Below the pieces are notes generated by a model. It had not been told where the DNA came from. It saw only the letters and a program-made list of their open reading frames with translations, and made no database searches. Positions 35,879-47,700 of a DNA stretch of 64,000 nucleotides are shown one piece after another. This DNA comes from Paramoeba atlantica (taxonomy: Eukaryota > Discosea), in contig CDRNVI010000138.1 in the NCBI GenBank assembly GCA_977017575.1, forward strand, positions 40,214 to 104,213, given 5' to 3'. The position numbers and the translations under genes were made by a program. Position 1 is the first letter of the stretch. Every line of letters starts with the position of its first letter.

Positions 35879-38800
35879 TCATTTCAACATATCCCGATCC
35901 AACCACAAAGACTTAGCATTCTCAATCATACGACAAACACACATATTACACAAACCAACATGAGAAAAAGACTCCTCCGCCCCCAAAGTCGCAGAATAAA
36001 GTAAATTTGGCCCAAAAACAATAGAAAGATTTTTCGCTGTCATTTTGTTTTTTTCTGATTTTTGGACTAGTTTGTGTAAAAGTAAGAAGAGAATGTTGAG
36101 TGCTCTTCGGTTTGGTTCGGGGAGTTTGAGGATTAGTTCTGTGATTTTTGTGGCCCATTTGTCTGGTCCTAGCTGGTCGTAATTTGCTGAGGAGATGGAA
36201 TAATTTAATGGAAATAAAAGTAAAATAAAATAAAATAAAATAAAATAAAATCAAAAAACAACAAAAGAAAAAAGGGGGGAAAAAAGGAAAAAGAAAAGAA
36301 AAAAGAGAGATAAAAAAAAGAGAGAGAAAAAAAAAAAGAAAAAAAAAAAAGAACCCTCAGCAGCGACAAAATCATCATACAAACCAAAAGACAAAAGAGG
36401 CTCAGGAAGTTCTCTCAAATATTGTTTGAGACATGACGCAACTGTATGTACACACACCTCTGATAAATCGATTGGTTGTGTTGGTGAACATTCTGTGAAG
36501 AGAAGAGAAGAGAAGAGGAGAAGAGGAGAAGAGGAGAAGAAGAGAAGAGGAGAAGAAGAGAAGAGGAGAAGAAGAGAGGAGTGGAGAGGAGAGGAGGTGA
36601 GAAGAGAAGGGGAAAGAAATCAATTTTTAAATAAGAAATTATTGAAATGAAATATTTTTATTCTTCTTTTCTTCTCTCCTTTCTTTCTCCCAATCTTTCT
36701 CACCTCTCTCTCTTTCTTTTCTTTTCTTTTCATAATTATTAAATCAATATCAAATAAAATATTTAATCAACAAAAAAAAAACCATCAAATTTTTCACGAA
36801 GAGCGACAATCCCATCTTTTGAACCACTCACACGAAAAATGCCTTCTGTTTCTAATCCTATTTTCTCGCTTAGATCTAGAGAAGGAGAGAGAAAGAAGAG
36901 AAGAGAAAAAAAACTTCCAAACAAAGATAAAAATAGATTGTTCCAAAACAATAGGAAGACACCATCTTTGAGAAGAGACAAGGAAAGAGAAGAGAAGAGA
37001 AGAGAAGAGAAAAGAAAAGGAAAAAACCTTCCGAAAACAGCAGGAAGACACCATCCTTGAGATGAGACAAGGAGAGAGAGAAGAGAGAGAGAAGAAAGAA
37101 AATACCTTCCAAACAAAGACAAAAAATAGACTGCTCCAAAACAGCAGGAAGACACCATCCTTGAGATGAGACAAGGAGAGAGAAGAGAGAGAGAAGAGAG
37201 AGAAGAGAGAGAGAAGAGAGAAAATACCTTCCAAACAAAGATAAAAAATAGATTGTTCCAAAACAGCAGGAAGACACCATCCTTGAGAAGTCTCGATAAG
37301 CACCTCCTCAAGTGGCGCCCCGAACACTTTTTTTTGTGGTCTTTTTTTTTTGTTTAAAAGAAAAGAAAAGAAAAAAATGAATGTTAAAAATAAAAATGGT
37401 GATGAAGGTAATTTTTATTATTATTTCGGTTGAATAATAATTAAAGACTCTTTCAATCTTATTTAATTTCAAATAATGATATTTTTAAATGATGATATTT
37501 TTAAGAAAGAGAAAGAGAGAGAGAGAGAGAGAGAAAACCTATGATAAAGAATAACAAATTCAGGTAAAAGAACACTGCGATTTTTAAATCTTTCTTCTCG
37601 ATAAAGATCAGTAGGTTCTTCGATATAAAATAATTTTTTCCAAAATTTGGTGCTTATTACTGGCTGGAAAGAAGGAGAAAAAAAAGAAAGTTTGTATTTT
37701 TTGAAAGAAAATAAAATGGGAAAGAAAGAAAGACAAAAGAACAGAAAAGAGAAGAGAAGAGATGAGAAGAGAAGAGAAGAGACGAGAAGAGAGAAGAGAG
37801 AGAAAAAGAACAAACCCGAAAAGCTCGAAAAAACATTTTAGTACTTGTCGTAGGGTGTACAATATACACTCCTTGCACATTCTTTCTATATCTGTTTCAC
37901 CAGTATTTTTAATTATTTATTCTTATTTCTTCTTATTAATTTACTTCTTATTATTCTTATTCTTTTTTATTCTTTATGATTATTTATGATTATTCTGAAT
38001 TAATATTCTCAATTAAACTTTCTCTCTTTCTCCCAATTGTTTTAATAATTTCTTTCTTCAAAAAAAAAGTACACAAACTTGCGACCAAAAAACTCATGAA
38101 CTTTCTTCAAAAAAGCATAATTTGGACGATTTTCAGAGGACATTCCAGAATTGCAAAATACCAAAACATATGGTTGATCAACAACTGAATCCATTTTCGA
38201 AATAAAATATAAAATGAGACGTGCCATGTCTACTTGGTTTGCTGGAATTTGTCTATAAAAATAATATTAATTAATTGATTATGAATGGAAACAAAATCAA
38301 TTGAAAAGAGAGTAAATTCAATTAATTCATGGAATAAGATTCATTTTTGAATTTAGATTTTGAATTTAATTTAAACTAGTTTAAATTTGCTCACCTGCCA
38401 ATTAACACCAGGATCTGATTCCCAAATGTATCCTTTCCTATGGAAAGAGAAGAAAAAGGATCATAAAGAAATATAAAGAAAAGAAAAGAAAAATTCAGAA
38501 AAAATTCAAAACAAAAAAAATCAAAAAGAAAAGTGAGTGATTGAAAAATAAAATCTCTTCAAACCAGAGAGGTAAAAAAAATTCTTGTCATCCAAATCAG
38601 TAAAATCTTCATTTTTTGACAATTCCAATAAAAGATCATACTCAGTTCTACAAACAAAAGATATTAGAAATCAAAAATTAAAAAAAAATCAATTGAAATT
38701 CTCTTAAAAATGAAATCTTTCACAAAAATCAAACATTTCAAATCATAAAATGAATCTAAAAGAAGAAAAAAAAAAAATGAATAACTTTTCAGAATCACCA

Positions 38801-40743
38801 CGACCAACTTCAACAAAATCATTCATTGCAAGTCCCTCCTCTTCCTTTTTCGTGACACCCCCCCGTGACGCCAAGTCCCCCTTTTGTTGTTGTTGTGTTT
38901 GTTGTTGTTGTTGTTGTTGTTGTTGTTGATTTTCCATTCCCTCAAAAATAGAAACCATTCTCCTGACTCTCTCTTGCGTGACATGATCTTCTTTCTCAGC
39001 TTTTAGAGAATTTGCTCTCTCTCCTTGTTCTCCTTGTTGCGATGAATCCTCTTCTCTTTGAGCCCAAAAAACATCAGCTGCAGGAGATGAGAGAAAATTT
39101 TCTGATTCTCTTCTTGTTGAAGAAGAGGTTAAAGAAGAGATTGAATCAATTGAATCTGAGATGGTATCCGTGATAGAGCCTGGAGAGAAATAATTTCAAT
39201 AATCAAACAATTTTTTCAAAAAAAAGAAAAAGAAAAAAAGAAAAAAAGACATTCAAAAAATAGTTTTAAAAATAAATAAGAAAATTTCTCCCAAAATAAA
39301 ATAAAATAAAATAAAATAAAATAAAATACTTCCAATTGAAGTAAGTGTTGATCCAAGCTTTGCAATTGACCACCCTTTCGTTTCTTTTGTATGTTGATCC
39401 AAATTGCCATCTTCACTATCCTGACGAGGGGCAGGCTAAAAAAAAAAAAAGAAAGAGAAAGAGAGAAAGAGAGAAAGAGAGGAAAAAAAAGAAAGAAAAC
39501 AATCAAAAAATAGATCAAATCTTTCTCCAACACAAAATAAACAAGAATTCTCAAAAAAAAATCAGTATTTTAGTGAGTAAAATTTGAGAACCTTTGAGTC
39601 AATTCGCCGAACTCTTCTGATTGCGCTGACACTTTGTGATTTTTCGAGATTGCGATTGGGAGCTGGGTCAATTCATTAAAACAAAAAGGGGAAAATTTGA
39701 TATTGTTAGAGAGAGAAAAAGCAGAAAAAAAGAATAGAAAATAAAAAAAAGGTTTCATCTGTTTCGCAAAATATTTGTCAAAAAAAAAATGTCAAACATG
39801 TCGTGACAAGATCATGACGCAAAGGTCTAGGGGGGGGAGGGCCAGGAGAGAGAGATTTTCGAGAAGGAACTTTTGGAGGAGGAGATGTTGGTTGAGAGAT
39901 TGTTTCTCCTCCTCTTTGTGTTGTTGTTCTTTTTGTTATTGTTGTTGTTCTTGAAATTGATGTTGGTGATGTTGGTGAAGAAGAAAGAGAAGAGGAAGGG
40001 GGAGAAGAAGAAAAAGATGGGGGAGGAGTAGAAGGTGTCGGTTTTGGTGTTGGAAGAGCTCTTCCTGTGGTTTGTTGTTGTTGTTGTTGTTGTGGTTTGT
40101 TCATTTGGATTGTGTTTCTGGATTGGTTTTGTGGTTTGTTTGTATTTCTAATTTGGTTTGGGGTCAATGAAATTGTATTTCGATTTTGGTTTGGTGATTT
40201 CTTCATTGAGGTTATGGTTTGGACTTGTGGTTTGTTTGTTGAGATCGGAGAGTTGGAAATTTGAGGTCTTATTGATGAATAATCATAACGTGATTTGTAT
40301 GTTGACCTTTTTCGTGTTTCTGAAGGGAATTCAAGAGAAAATGGTTTAAAAGTTCAATAAAAACTTATTCAAAAAGAAAATAAAGTGGATTTGAAAAAAG
40401 AAAATGAGAAAACCTTTCAGATTGGCAGAGGATGGTGTTTTTTTTGGAACAAGTTTTGCTCCACAGACACCACAAAATTTTCCTTCAGGGATCAAGAGAC
40501 TGAATCAGTTACTTTTCTTTTTGACTTAATTTAAAAAAAGAAAGAGAAAAACCATGTCTTTCACCAATACAATTGGGACAAACAAATTGTTCAACTCTCA
40601 CAACAAGTTTCTTCCCACAAATCGGACAAAAATTTCCATCCTTCCTGAAAAGAAAAAGGGAATCAAGAGAGAGAATTTGTCTTTAAAATCTTTGGCTCTT
40701 TTCCTAACCTCGTAGCGCAACAAGTCTCGCAGTACTTTGTCAT
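35879..40743 (-). CDS. RhoGAP with N-terminal zinc ribbons and Sec14-like BCH domain (ARHGAP1-type)
   Basis: Predicted GTPase-activating protein for Rho/Rac/Cdc42. Minus-strand multi-exon gene; start ATG 40741-40743, stop TGA 35879-35881. The N-terminus has two to three CxxC zinc knuckles (MTKYCETCCATR, FCPICGKK ... FVCPNCIGE, KFCGVCGAK; 40.45-40.74 kb). Long Ser/Pro/Gln-rich disorder follows, including a polyQ near 38.9 kb. A BCH/CRAL-TRIO-like domain (about 38.65-37.56 kb) shows QILVLIGR, MARLILYFISKMDSVVDQPY, GMSSENRPNYAFLKKVHEFF and GVYIVHPTTSTKMFFRAFR, as in ARHGAP1. The RhoGAP domain (37.33-35.88 kb) has VFGAPLEEVLIET, the arginine finger in GLETEGIFRVSGS, LKQYLRELPEPLLSF and KNKMTAKNLSIVFGPNLL. 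All hallmark catalytic residues are present. Exact limits of the disordered-region exons are uncertain. A decayed exon cassette repeat sits inside the GAP domain. Confidence 0.9.
36905..37295 (-). repeat. Fourfold tandem exon-intron cassette in the RhoGAP gene
   Basis: The last 54 bases of the exon encoding GWCLPAVLEQSIFYLCLE (about 37238-37291) recur three times downstream on the minus strand, at about 37110-37165, 37030-37060 and 36915-36970. Each is preceded by a pyrimidine tract ending TTGTCTCATCTCAAG or similar and followed by GTATTTTC-like donors. Copy 2 is intact, exactly 54 nt and phase 1-1. Copy 3 has lost about 26 nt from its middle. Copy 4 has lost a T and its donor GT. The functional next exon starts at about 36880 (DLSEKIGLETEG). 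Confidence 0.88.
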
Positions 40744-41255
40744 GAAAAAGTGAAAGGAGAGTGAAAGAAGAGAGGGAATGTGAGAGAAAAGAAAAGTGAA
40801 AAAGAAAACAAAAATCGAAAAAACAAAAATAGAAATTCTATTTGTGGAAGGCTTATAAGTTTCTTAGAATTTTATGACATCACCAATCAAAAAAGGCTTT
40901 TTAGGTCCATTTTTTGATAGGAAAATATTCAATTTGATTTTCACCCCCAAAAGAAAACTTTTTTTCTATTTTTTCTCTTTTTTTCCTAAATTCGCTGAAT
41001 CACGATTTTCGAAGAAACCGCTTTTTCACTTTGTTTTCGCAATAACGAAAAGGTCCGAGAAAAAGAAGAAGAAAAAGGCGAAGAGGAGAAGAGAGAGAGG
41101 AAAGAAATCCTTGAAGAAGAAGAATTCAGTATTTGGGTGAAAGAAATGAAAACAATTTCTTATTTGGTGAGATTAGAAAAACTACAATATTTCAAAAAAG
41201 AAAAATTACAACAAATCAAACAAATTGAGTAACCCCCTCAAAGAAAATCGAAACA
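40744..41255. other. Divergent promoter region (RhoGAP / MFS transporter)
   Basis: About 510 bases between two start codons. An ATGACATCACC element lies near 40872-40882. A plus-strand frame at 40874-41140 would give a Lys/Phe-rich product with no recognisable domain and is not supported. Confidence 0.4.
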
Positions 41256-44200
41256 ATGGAAACGGAAGATCAAAAAGAGGGAGAGAGACAAAAACGGAAT
41301 GACTATCTTGAATTGTTTCGGAATATGAATTGGAATGTCAAACTTGCTCTTATTTTTACAGGTTTTTCCGCAATTAAAGGATTAAAAAAAAGGAAAAAGG
41401 AAAAAGGAAAAAAGGAAAAAAGGAAAAAAGGAAAAAAGGAAAAAAGGAAAAAAGGAAAAAAGGAAAAAAAGGAAAAAAGGAAAAAAAGGAAAAAGGAAAA
41501 GAAAGAAAAGAAAAAAGAAAAAAAGAAAAAGAAAAAGGTTTTAATATTTAAAACAAAAAAAGGAGGGAATATTGCCACCTGGGCAATCACACAGGGACAG
41601 TTACTCTCTGGTTATTTGTATCTTTTGACTGGCGGTTCTAATTCTTTTATTGGTACTTGTAATGCCATGACCGGCTTAGCTCAGGTTTCTTTTCTTTCTC
41701 TCTCTCTCTTCAAACAGTTATTGGCATTCTCAGTTGGATCCCAATGACAACAACAACAAAAATAACAACAAAATAAATAATAAAGAAAGAAAAGAAAATA
41801 AAATCAAGAATCAAAAAAAGAAAAAAACAGTGGCATTCCCGGTAGGATGTACCAATCACAAAATCAACAATAACAACAAGAACAAATATAATCAAATAAA
41901 ATAAAAATAAAATAAAAATAAAATAAAAAATAAAAAATAAAATAAAAAATAAAAAATAAAAAATAAAAAATAAAAAATAAAAAATAAAAAATAAAAAATA
42001 AAAAATAAAAAATAAAAAATAAAATAAAAAGTAAAAATAAAAAATAAAAATAAAAAAAAAAAAAAACAGTTAGTGGCATTCCCGGTAGGATACCTGGGAG
42101 ACAAATACAGAAGAGACTCTCTCTTTCGTGTTGGGGGAGTTGTTGGCATCTTTTGTATTATTCTTTCTATTTTTGGCTTTTGTTTTGTTCCTCCTTTTGA
42201 AGGTTTTTGTTTTGTTTTTTTTTTTGGAGAGAGAGAGAGAGAGAGAGAGGAGAGGAGAGAGAGAGGAGAGAGGAAAGAGGAGAGAAAGGGAGGAAAAGAG
42301 GAGTAAAGAGAAAAGAGAGAAAGAGAAAAGGGGAAATGAGGAAAGAGGAAAAGAAATTTTGAATAATTTACTAAAGAAAAGAAGAAGTGATAGGAGAGAA
42401 AGAGAGAAGATAATGAGAGAAAAAACAAAAGAGAAAAAGAAAAATGGAAATAAAATTGTTAATTTTGTTGTATTCAAAAAGAGCCTGATTGTCCGTCTAT
42501 TGGAACCGAGGTTTATTTTTATTTTTTTTTTATTTTTATTTTCTTGGATTTTTTTTTATTCCTTTTTTCCTCTTTTCTCATTTTTAAAATCTTCTTGTAG
42601 GAAGGGGAAGATTGTTCAGAATCTAAAGTACTTGGTTGTTTTGGCTCGCTTTGTATTTTTATTTATTTGATGGTAGCTTCTTGGGGTAATTCATATCTTT
42701 TTATTTTAATTGTTAAAACAATTGTTGAGATATAAAAAACAATAATATCTCCTCCAAAAAATAAAAACCCAAAAAAAAATAAAGAAAAATAAAAATAAAA
42801 AATAAAAAAATAAAAAATAAAAAATAAAAAAAAAATAAAAAAAATAAAAAAATAAAAAAAATAAAAAAATAAAAAAAAATTAAAAAAAAAAACAGGACTA
42901 TGGGGAGGAACAACAAACCCAACACTCGAATCAATATTCGCAGACAGTGTAGAAACAGGAGATCGAACAACAATTTACACCACAAAATTTCTTGTCTTTC
43001 GAATTTCCCAAAGTTTTGGGCCATTGCTTGCGTGTGTTATGTTGTTGATTTTGGGAGATGAGTGGAAGATGTCTATTTTGAGACCTATTCTTGTTGTTGG
43101 TTTGTTTTTGTTTTGTCTGTTTTTGTTTTGTCTGTTTTTTTTTTTTTTTGTCTGTTTTTTTTTTGTTTTTTGCTTTTTGTTTTTTTTTGGTTTTTTTTTT
43201 TTAATTTTATTTTTTTTGATTTATTTTTTTTTTTCACCCTCTTTTTTTTCAATCATTAGGAGCTCTCTTTTGGATCATCCCTGTGACTACAACATTCCTC
43301 TTCGATGACGACAAAGCTCTCGGCCGAACCAGCGAAGGAATTGGATCAGAACAATACTCCAAATTAACAGCACAACAAACAGATGATGAAGAAATTGTCG
43401 AGGATTCTTTTACAATAGAAGAAGAAGAAGATCCAGGACCAATTTCAGTGAATGAACGACGTTCAAAGTGTGGATCGGACATTAAAGCTTTGTTTGGTGC
43501 GTTGTTTTCTCCTTCTTCGCCACATTTTGTGCCTTTGATGTTGAGTGGGAGTGATTTTATTAATGCTTTGGCTTCTGGTTTTTTAATTTCTTTTTTTATT
43601 TCTCTTTATTTCTTTTTTTTTTCTTCTTTTCAAATTTCTCTTCTCTCTCTCTCTTTCTCACTCTTCCCTCAACCACTCAGGAATGACAGTCAAATTCTTT
43701 CCTCTTTTCTTTCAATTTAAGTCAAATATGTCACCACTTGGCGTCTCAATTGTTTATTTAATTATTCCTCTTGCTTGTGCTTTTGTCTCTTTTGTAAATG
43801 AGAGAATTGCAAAGAAAGTGGGGAGAATTCCGATGATTTTTTTTTGTCGAGTTTTGTTTTTTTTATTCTTATTCTTTGATTTATTTCTTCTATTTCATTC
43901 AATTTCAAAAAAAAAATATTGTTTTTTTTTGTCTCCAATTTAATAACTTTTATTTCTTTCTCTCAAAAAGCTATTTGGAGTGACTCTTCTTTGCCTGATG
44001 ATATTATCAACAAACGCCTACATTGTTTCGACACTTTTTATCCTTCGAACCGCATTAATGCGCTCTCCTGTTCCACTTGTTAGATCAGTTTTGATGGATG
44101 TTGTCAATAAATCTGATCGGGGAAAATGGAATGCTGTTGAGAGGTTCTCTTATTTCTCTCTTCTCTCTTCCTTTATTCTTTCTTGTTCTCTTTTGAAGGG

Positions 44201-44616
44201 CTATTTTTTTTGACTCTCTCTCTCTCAATAGCTTTTCTTCTTTTTCTTTTCTTGGTAGCGCAATGGTGGGAGGATTTCTCATTGATTGGAAAGGATATGG
44301 TGCCTCTATTCTTGTGACTGGTAGGATCTCTCATATTTTTTTTTAAACAAATTTAATAAGTTTTTTCTTTCGAATCTTTCTCTCCTTTTGTTTCATTTTC
44401 TCATTTTGGCTCAAAAAATGTACAGGATTTTTCCAATACATTGCTCTTATTCCTCTGATCCCTCTCTTCCGATATTTCTCTGAAGAGGAAGTTCAACAAG
44501 CCAGAATCCAAAATATTCAAGACCCTTTTCAGTCTCAAGAAATGAGGGATGTGAGTGAAGAAGTGAACGAAGAAAGAAATGAAGAAGGCAAGGAGAGTGA
44601 AGGAACAAGTGATTGA
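41256..44616 (+). CDS. Major facilitator superfamily transporter
   Basis: Predicted multi-pass membrane carrier; substrate unknown. Exon 1 (41256-41360) ends NWNVKLALIFTG. After a G/A-rich intron come GNIATWAITQGQLLSGYLYL and CNAMTGLAQ, then from 42068 LVAFPVGYLGDKYRRDSLFR, which holds the MFS loop 2-3 motif (G-x-L-x-D-x-x-x-R-R). Later exons give LWGGTTNPTLESIFADSVE (from about 42899), FRISQSFGPLLACVMLLIL, an acidic central loop (EEEEDPGPISVNERR), SIVYLIIPLACAFVSF, TLFILRTALMRSPVPLVR, SDRGKWNAVERF, AMVGGFLIDWKGYG and a hydrophilic Glu-rich tail; stop TGA 44614-44616. About twelve hydrophobic segments are plausible. Small exons around 42478-42680 (EPDCPSIGTE; GEDCSESKVLGCFGSL) are inferred from frame. 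Introns here are unusually A-rich on the coding strand. Confidence 0.85.
41388..41497 (+). repeat. (GGAAAAA)n tract in MFS intron 1
   Basis: About fourteen tandem GGAAAAA/GGAAAAAA units, purine-only on the coding strand. They lie within the intron between TM1 and TM2 coding exons. Translation gives a Lys/Glu/Gly run that would interrupt the transporter, so the intronic reading is preferred. Confidence 0.85.
41716..42098 (+). repeat. Three copies of an MFS exon start (two decayed) with A-rich spacers
   Basis: The true exon start at 42068 (CAG^TTAGTGGCATTCCCGGTAGGATAC) is foreshadowed at 41719 (CAG^TTATTGGCATTCTCAGTTGGATCC) and 41829 (CAG^TGGCATTCCCGGTAGGATGTAC). Both earlier copies keep an acceptor AG. 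Copy 1 in frame reads LLAFSVGSQ then stop, and copy 2 is out of frame with the upstream exon. Spacers are AACAACAAA and (TAAAAAA)n tracts. Confidence 0.88.
41900..42052 (+). repeat. (ATAAAAA)n microsatellite in MFS intron
   Basis: Long run of AAATAAAA / AAAAAAT units immediately before the functional acceptor. A similar run lies at about 42780-42892 before the next acceptor. Confidence 0.9.
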
Positions 44617-44771
44617 ATTGAAGGAGGAAAAGGAAGGAGGGAAAGGGTTCTTCTTTTCATCCGACGGAGAGGCATTCTTTTTTAATCAAAAAAATAAAAA
44701 TAATTAACTCAAAAATGATTGAAATTTTTTATTTTTACATTCACTTATTTGTTTGACAATCCAAAATAACT

Positions 44772-47700
44772 TCATGTAGCAAGAAGCCCCTGAAATTGCT
44801 GATACTCCACACGATGTTGAATTGTTGTTGCAACATCCCCAGTCGCAAGATGAACAAGAATAGCCATCTTTTGTTCATCTAAAAACTTTTCCAGCTCCTT
44901 GTTCCAAGAACCTTCTTCAAAACGAATTTTCAGGAGTTCATACTCCGAAAGGAATTCGCCATCTCCTCTTTCTCCTCCCCAAACACCCGACCCAGAAGAA
45001 AAAAAACCTCTCCCATACTCAACAACATCTTCACAAAATGTCTCAAAGAGGGGTAAAGCTTCATCTAATATTCCATCCAGTTGCGTTCTTTTTTCAACCT
45101 TGCTGTTTTGACCAGAGACTACCGGTCCACCACTATTCCTCCGGCTACCAGTCCCAGTATCGCTCGAACGCAAACTCCAATTCGATAGGAAACTCCCATT
45201 TGCTCCACTGTCACTACTTCTAAGAAGACCCCCCCCACTCTCTCTTCTTTCCCCTCCTGTCGGATTTGAAAATCTTGAACGACAAGCAAGCTTCATCAAT
45301 AACTTCCCAACCAGCGTCAATCCCTTTCTCTTCTCTCCTTCAAATAGAAGAGAGTGCGAGGTAATCTGAGGAACAAGGAGGCGAAGAAAGATGACAGACC
45401 CAACAGCCCAGTAGCTGAGAGGTGTTTTGTCGGTTCTTTTTGTGTATTTTGAAGCTCGAACCATTTCCCAAACACAATAAGAGAGAACACAAAGACCTTG
45501 TGGGAACAGTTGAACATTCAGTAATTGCGCAATATTACTCACAAATCGTTGTTGGAGTTTGGTTAAATTCTTTCCTTGTCCAACAGAGAGTGGCTTCATC
45601 AACGTCTCCAACTTCTTCTTCTTCAAATCTCTCCCTAACTTTAACAAAGGATCCAAAAGAGATTCCGCCTTTGGACGAAAAGGATCCAATAAAAATCTCA
45701 ACAAACACACACTCAGAGATCTCTCCCTCATCACCACCGAAATACTTTTAACTCTTTTGATCTCATCCTCCAAAAGAAGCTTAAACAGATTCTCTGGTTC
45801 TTGGTGTAGATAAAGAAAATAACTAATCAGAGTATCCAGATTAGCAGGAGGGGGATTTAGTGCCAACAAAGTCTGAAGAATCGCTTGTGGAAGGAAATGG
45901 GAGTTTGAAGTGAGAAGAGAAGATACCTCGTTCAGTTTTATTGAATCTAGGGAAAGAATAAGAAAAAGATAGATAAAATTGAAAAAAAAAGGATTGAGAA
46001 AAAGAAAAAAAAATTCTACGAACAAGGAATATGACAAACTTCACGACCAGGATCACTTCTTACTGGAGAAGAATGAGAAGGAGACTGAGATATCAAACTG
46101 TCATGTGCACCCATCGATGAGAAAGATCTGAAATATTTCTTTTGCGAAGGAGCTTTCGTCTTTTGCGTTGAAGAAGGAGATTTCGTCTTTTGCAATGGAG
46201 GAGATTTCGCCTTTTGCGATGGAGGAGATTTCGCCTTTTGCAAAAAAGGAGGAGATTTCGCCTTTTGCGAAAAAGGGGGAGATTTTCCTGGCGGAGGAGA
46301 ATGAAAAGAAGGGGAAAAAGAAAAAGAAGGGGAGAAAGAATAAGAAGGAGAGAATGAAGAAGAAGAAGAAGAAAGGGGATTCTTCCCCGCTCCCAATTTT
46401 TTAAATTCATGGCGAAGGAATGCAATCACACTTAATGTGTTCTCCACCTCTTGAGTCGAAAGAGATTCAAGCTCAGAAATTTTGGTTCGAAATTCGACCG
46501 TTTTGCCACAAATAATTTTATCGAGATTTGCAATGTCATTGAAATCAAACGTGTCTTCTTGGAGAGGTGGAATTTCTAGTTTCTCACCTTTTCGAAATTC
46601 CATTTCACATAATTGTGTCATTGCTTGGGAATCAAGAAGGAGCGCCTCCTCTTCTTCCTCAATCCCTCCTCCCATTTCTCCCATTTCCTCTCCTCCAGGA
46701 TACCACCCCATTCCTTGGAAGAATTTCTCTCCTTCTTCCTGTTCCTTCTCCCTCTCTTTTTCTTTCTGCTTCTCTTTCTCCTTTTTAAACCCAATTTCCC
46801 TCAAAAAAAGATCAACAAGAAGAAAAGCATCTTTCATAAACTCATTCGCAAACTTCATCGAATCTCTCTCAAACATTTGACCAATTGAGGCCATCAAAAC
46901 CATCTTGGAAAGATATAAACTCGCCCATTCAGTCTCTTCACCCAACTCAAGACCAAGGTTCTTCTTTGGTAAAGCCAAAACAGGACAGCAAAAACGCGCA
47001 AAAAAAGAACCAGCCAAAAAGTTCTTTTGTTCCTCAATTCCAAATTGTTCTTTGACAACCTCAGAAGCAGCAAGAGTCACCGAACGGAATTCAGATGGCA
47101 AAACTGTCACAGATCCAACCAACAAACGAAGAAACTTCAAAAACAATCTCCCAATAAACATTTGGCTTGAATTTTTTGCACTTTCACTCAAAGCGGCCTC
47201 AGGAGAGGGAGGGATGTTTTTCTTCTCTGAAGAGAAAAAACTGTGGACAAAAGAATGAAGGTAAGAGACCCCTAGATGGTTGTTGAAAAGACGGTAGAAA
47301 TTAAGAGGGATGGATTCCATTCGAAAAATTTGATGAGGGTTTCGTTTTTTTTCAACTTCATACTTGGTCATCGCTATTTATGATTTAAGCAATTTTTAAA
47401 AAAGAAAGAAGTCCAATTCGAAAAAATAAGAAAAAAAAATTAAAAATAAGAAAAAAAAAAAACCAATCAAAGCTGTCTCTGTCAATTCACACTTGGAACA
47501 CAATTTATAGAAAGAGGAAGAAAACTCACATTCATCATCCTCAGCAGCTTCAGCAGCGATATCAACCAAAACAGAAAAAGCAACAGAATCCTCAAGTGTA
47601 TTTTTCAAAGCACAAACAAACGATCGTTCCCCGCTTAACTCAGAAGAGATAATAGAAGAAGACAAAGAAGCAGATTGCCTTTTCATTTTTGTTTTGAATT

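Noticed and set aside
40874..41140. Small basic protein of 88 codons between the RhoGAP and MFS genes
   Set aside because: Low-complexity Lys/Phe/Arg composition in an A/T-rich promoter spacer; no domain and no good context.
41303..41590. Frame made almost wholly of Lys/Glu/Gly (plus) or Phe/Ser (minus) at the MFS 5' end
   Set aside because: It is the (GGAAAAA)n intron; reading it as protein would place about 50 charged residues between TM helices of an MFS protein.
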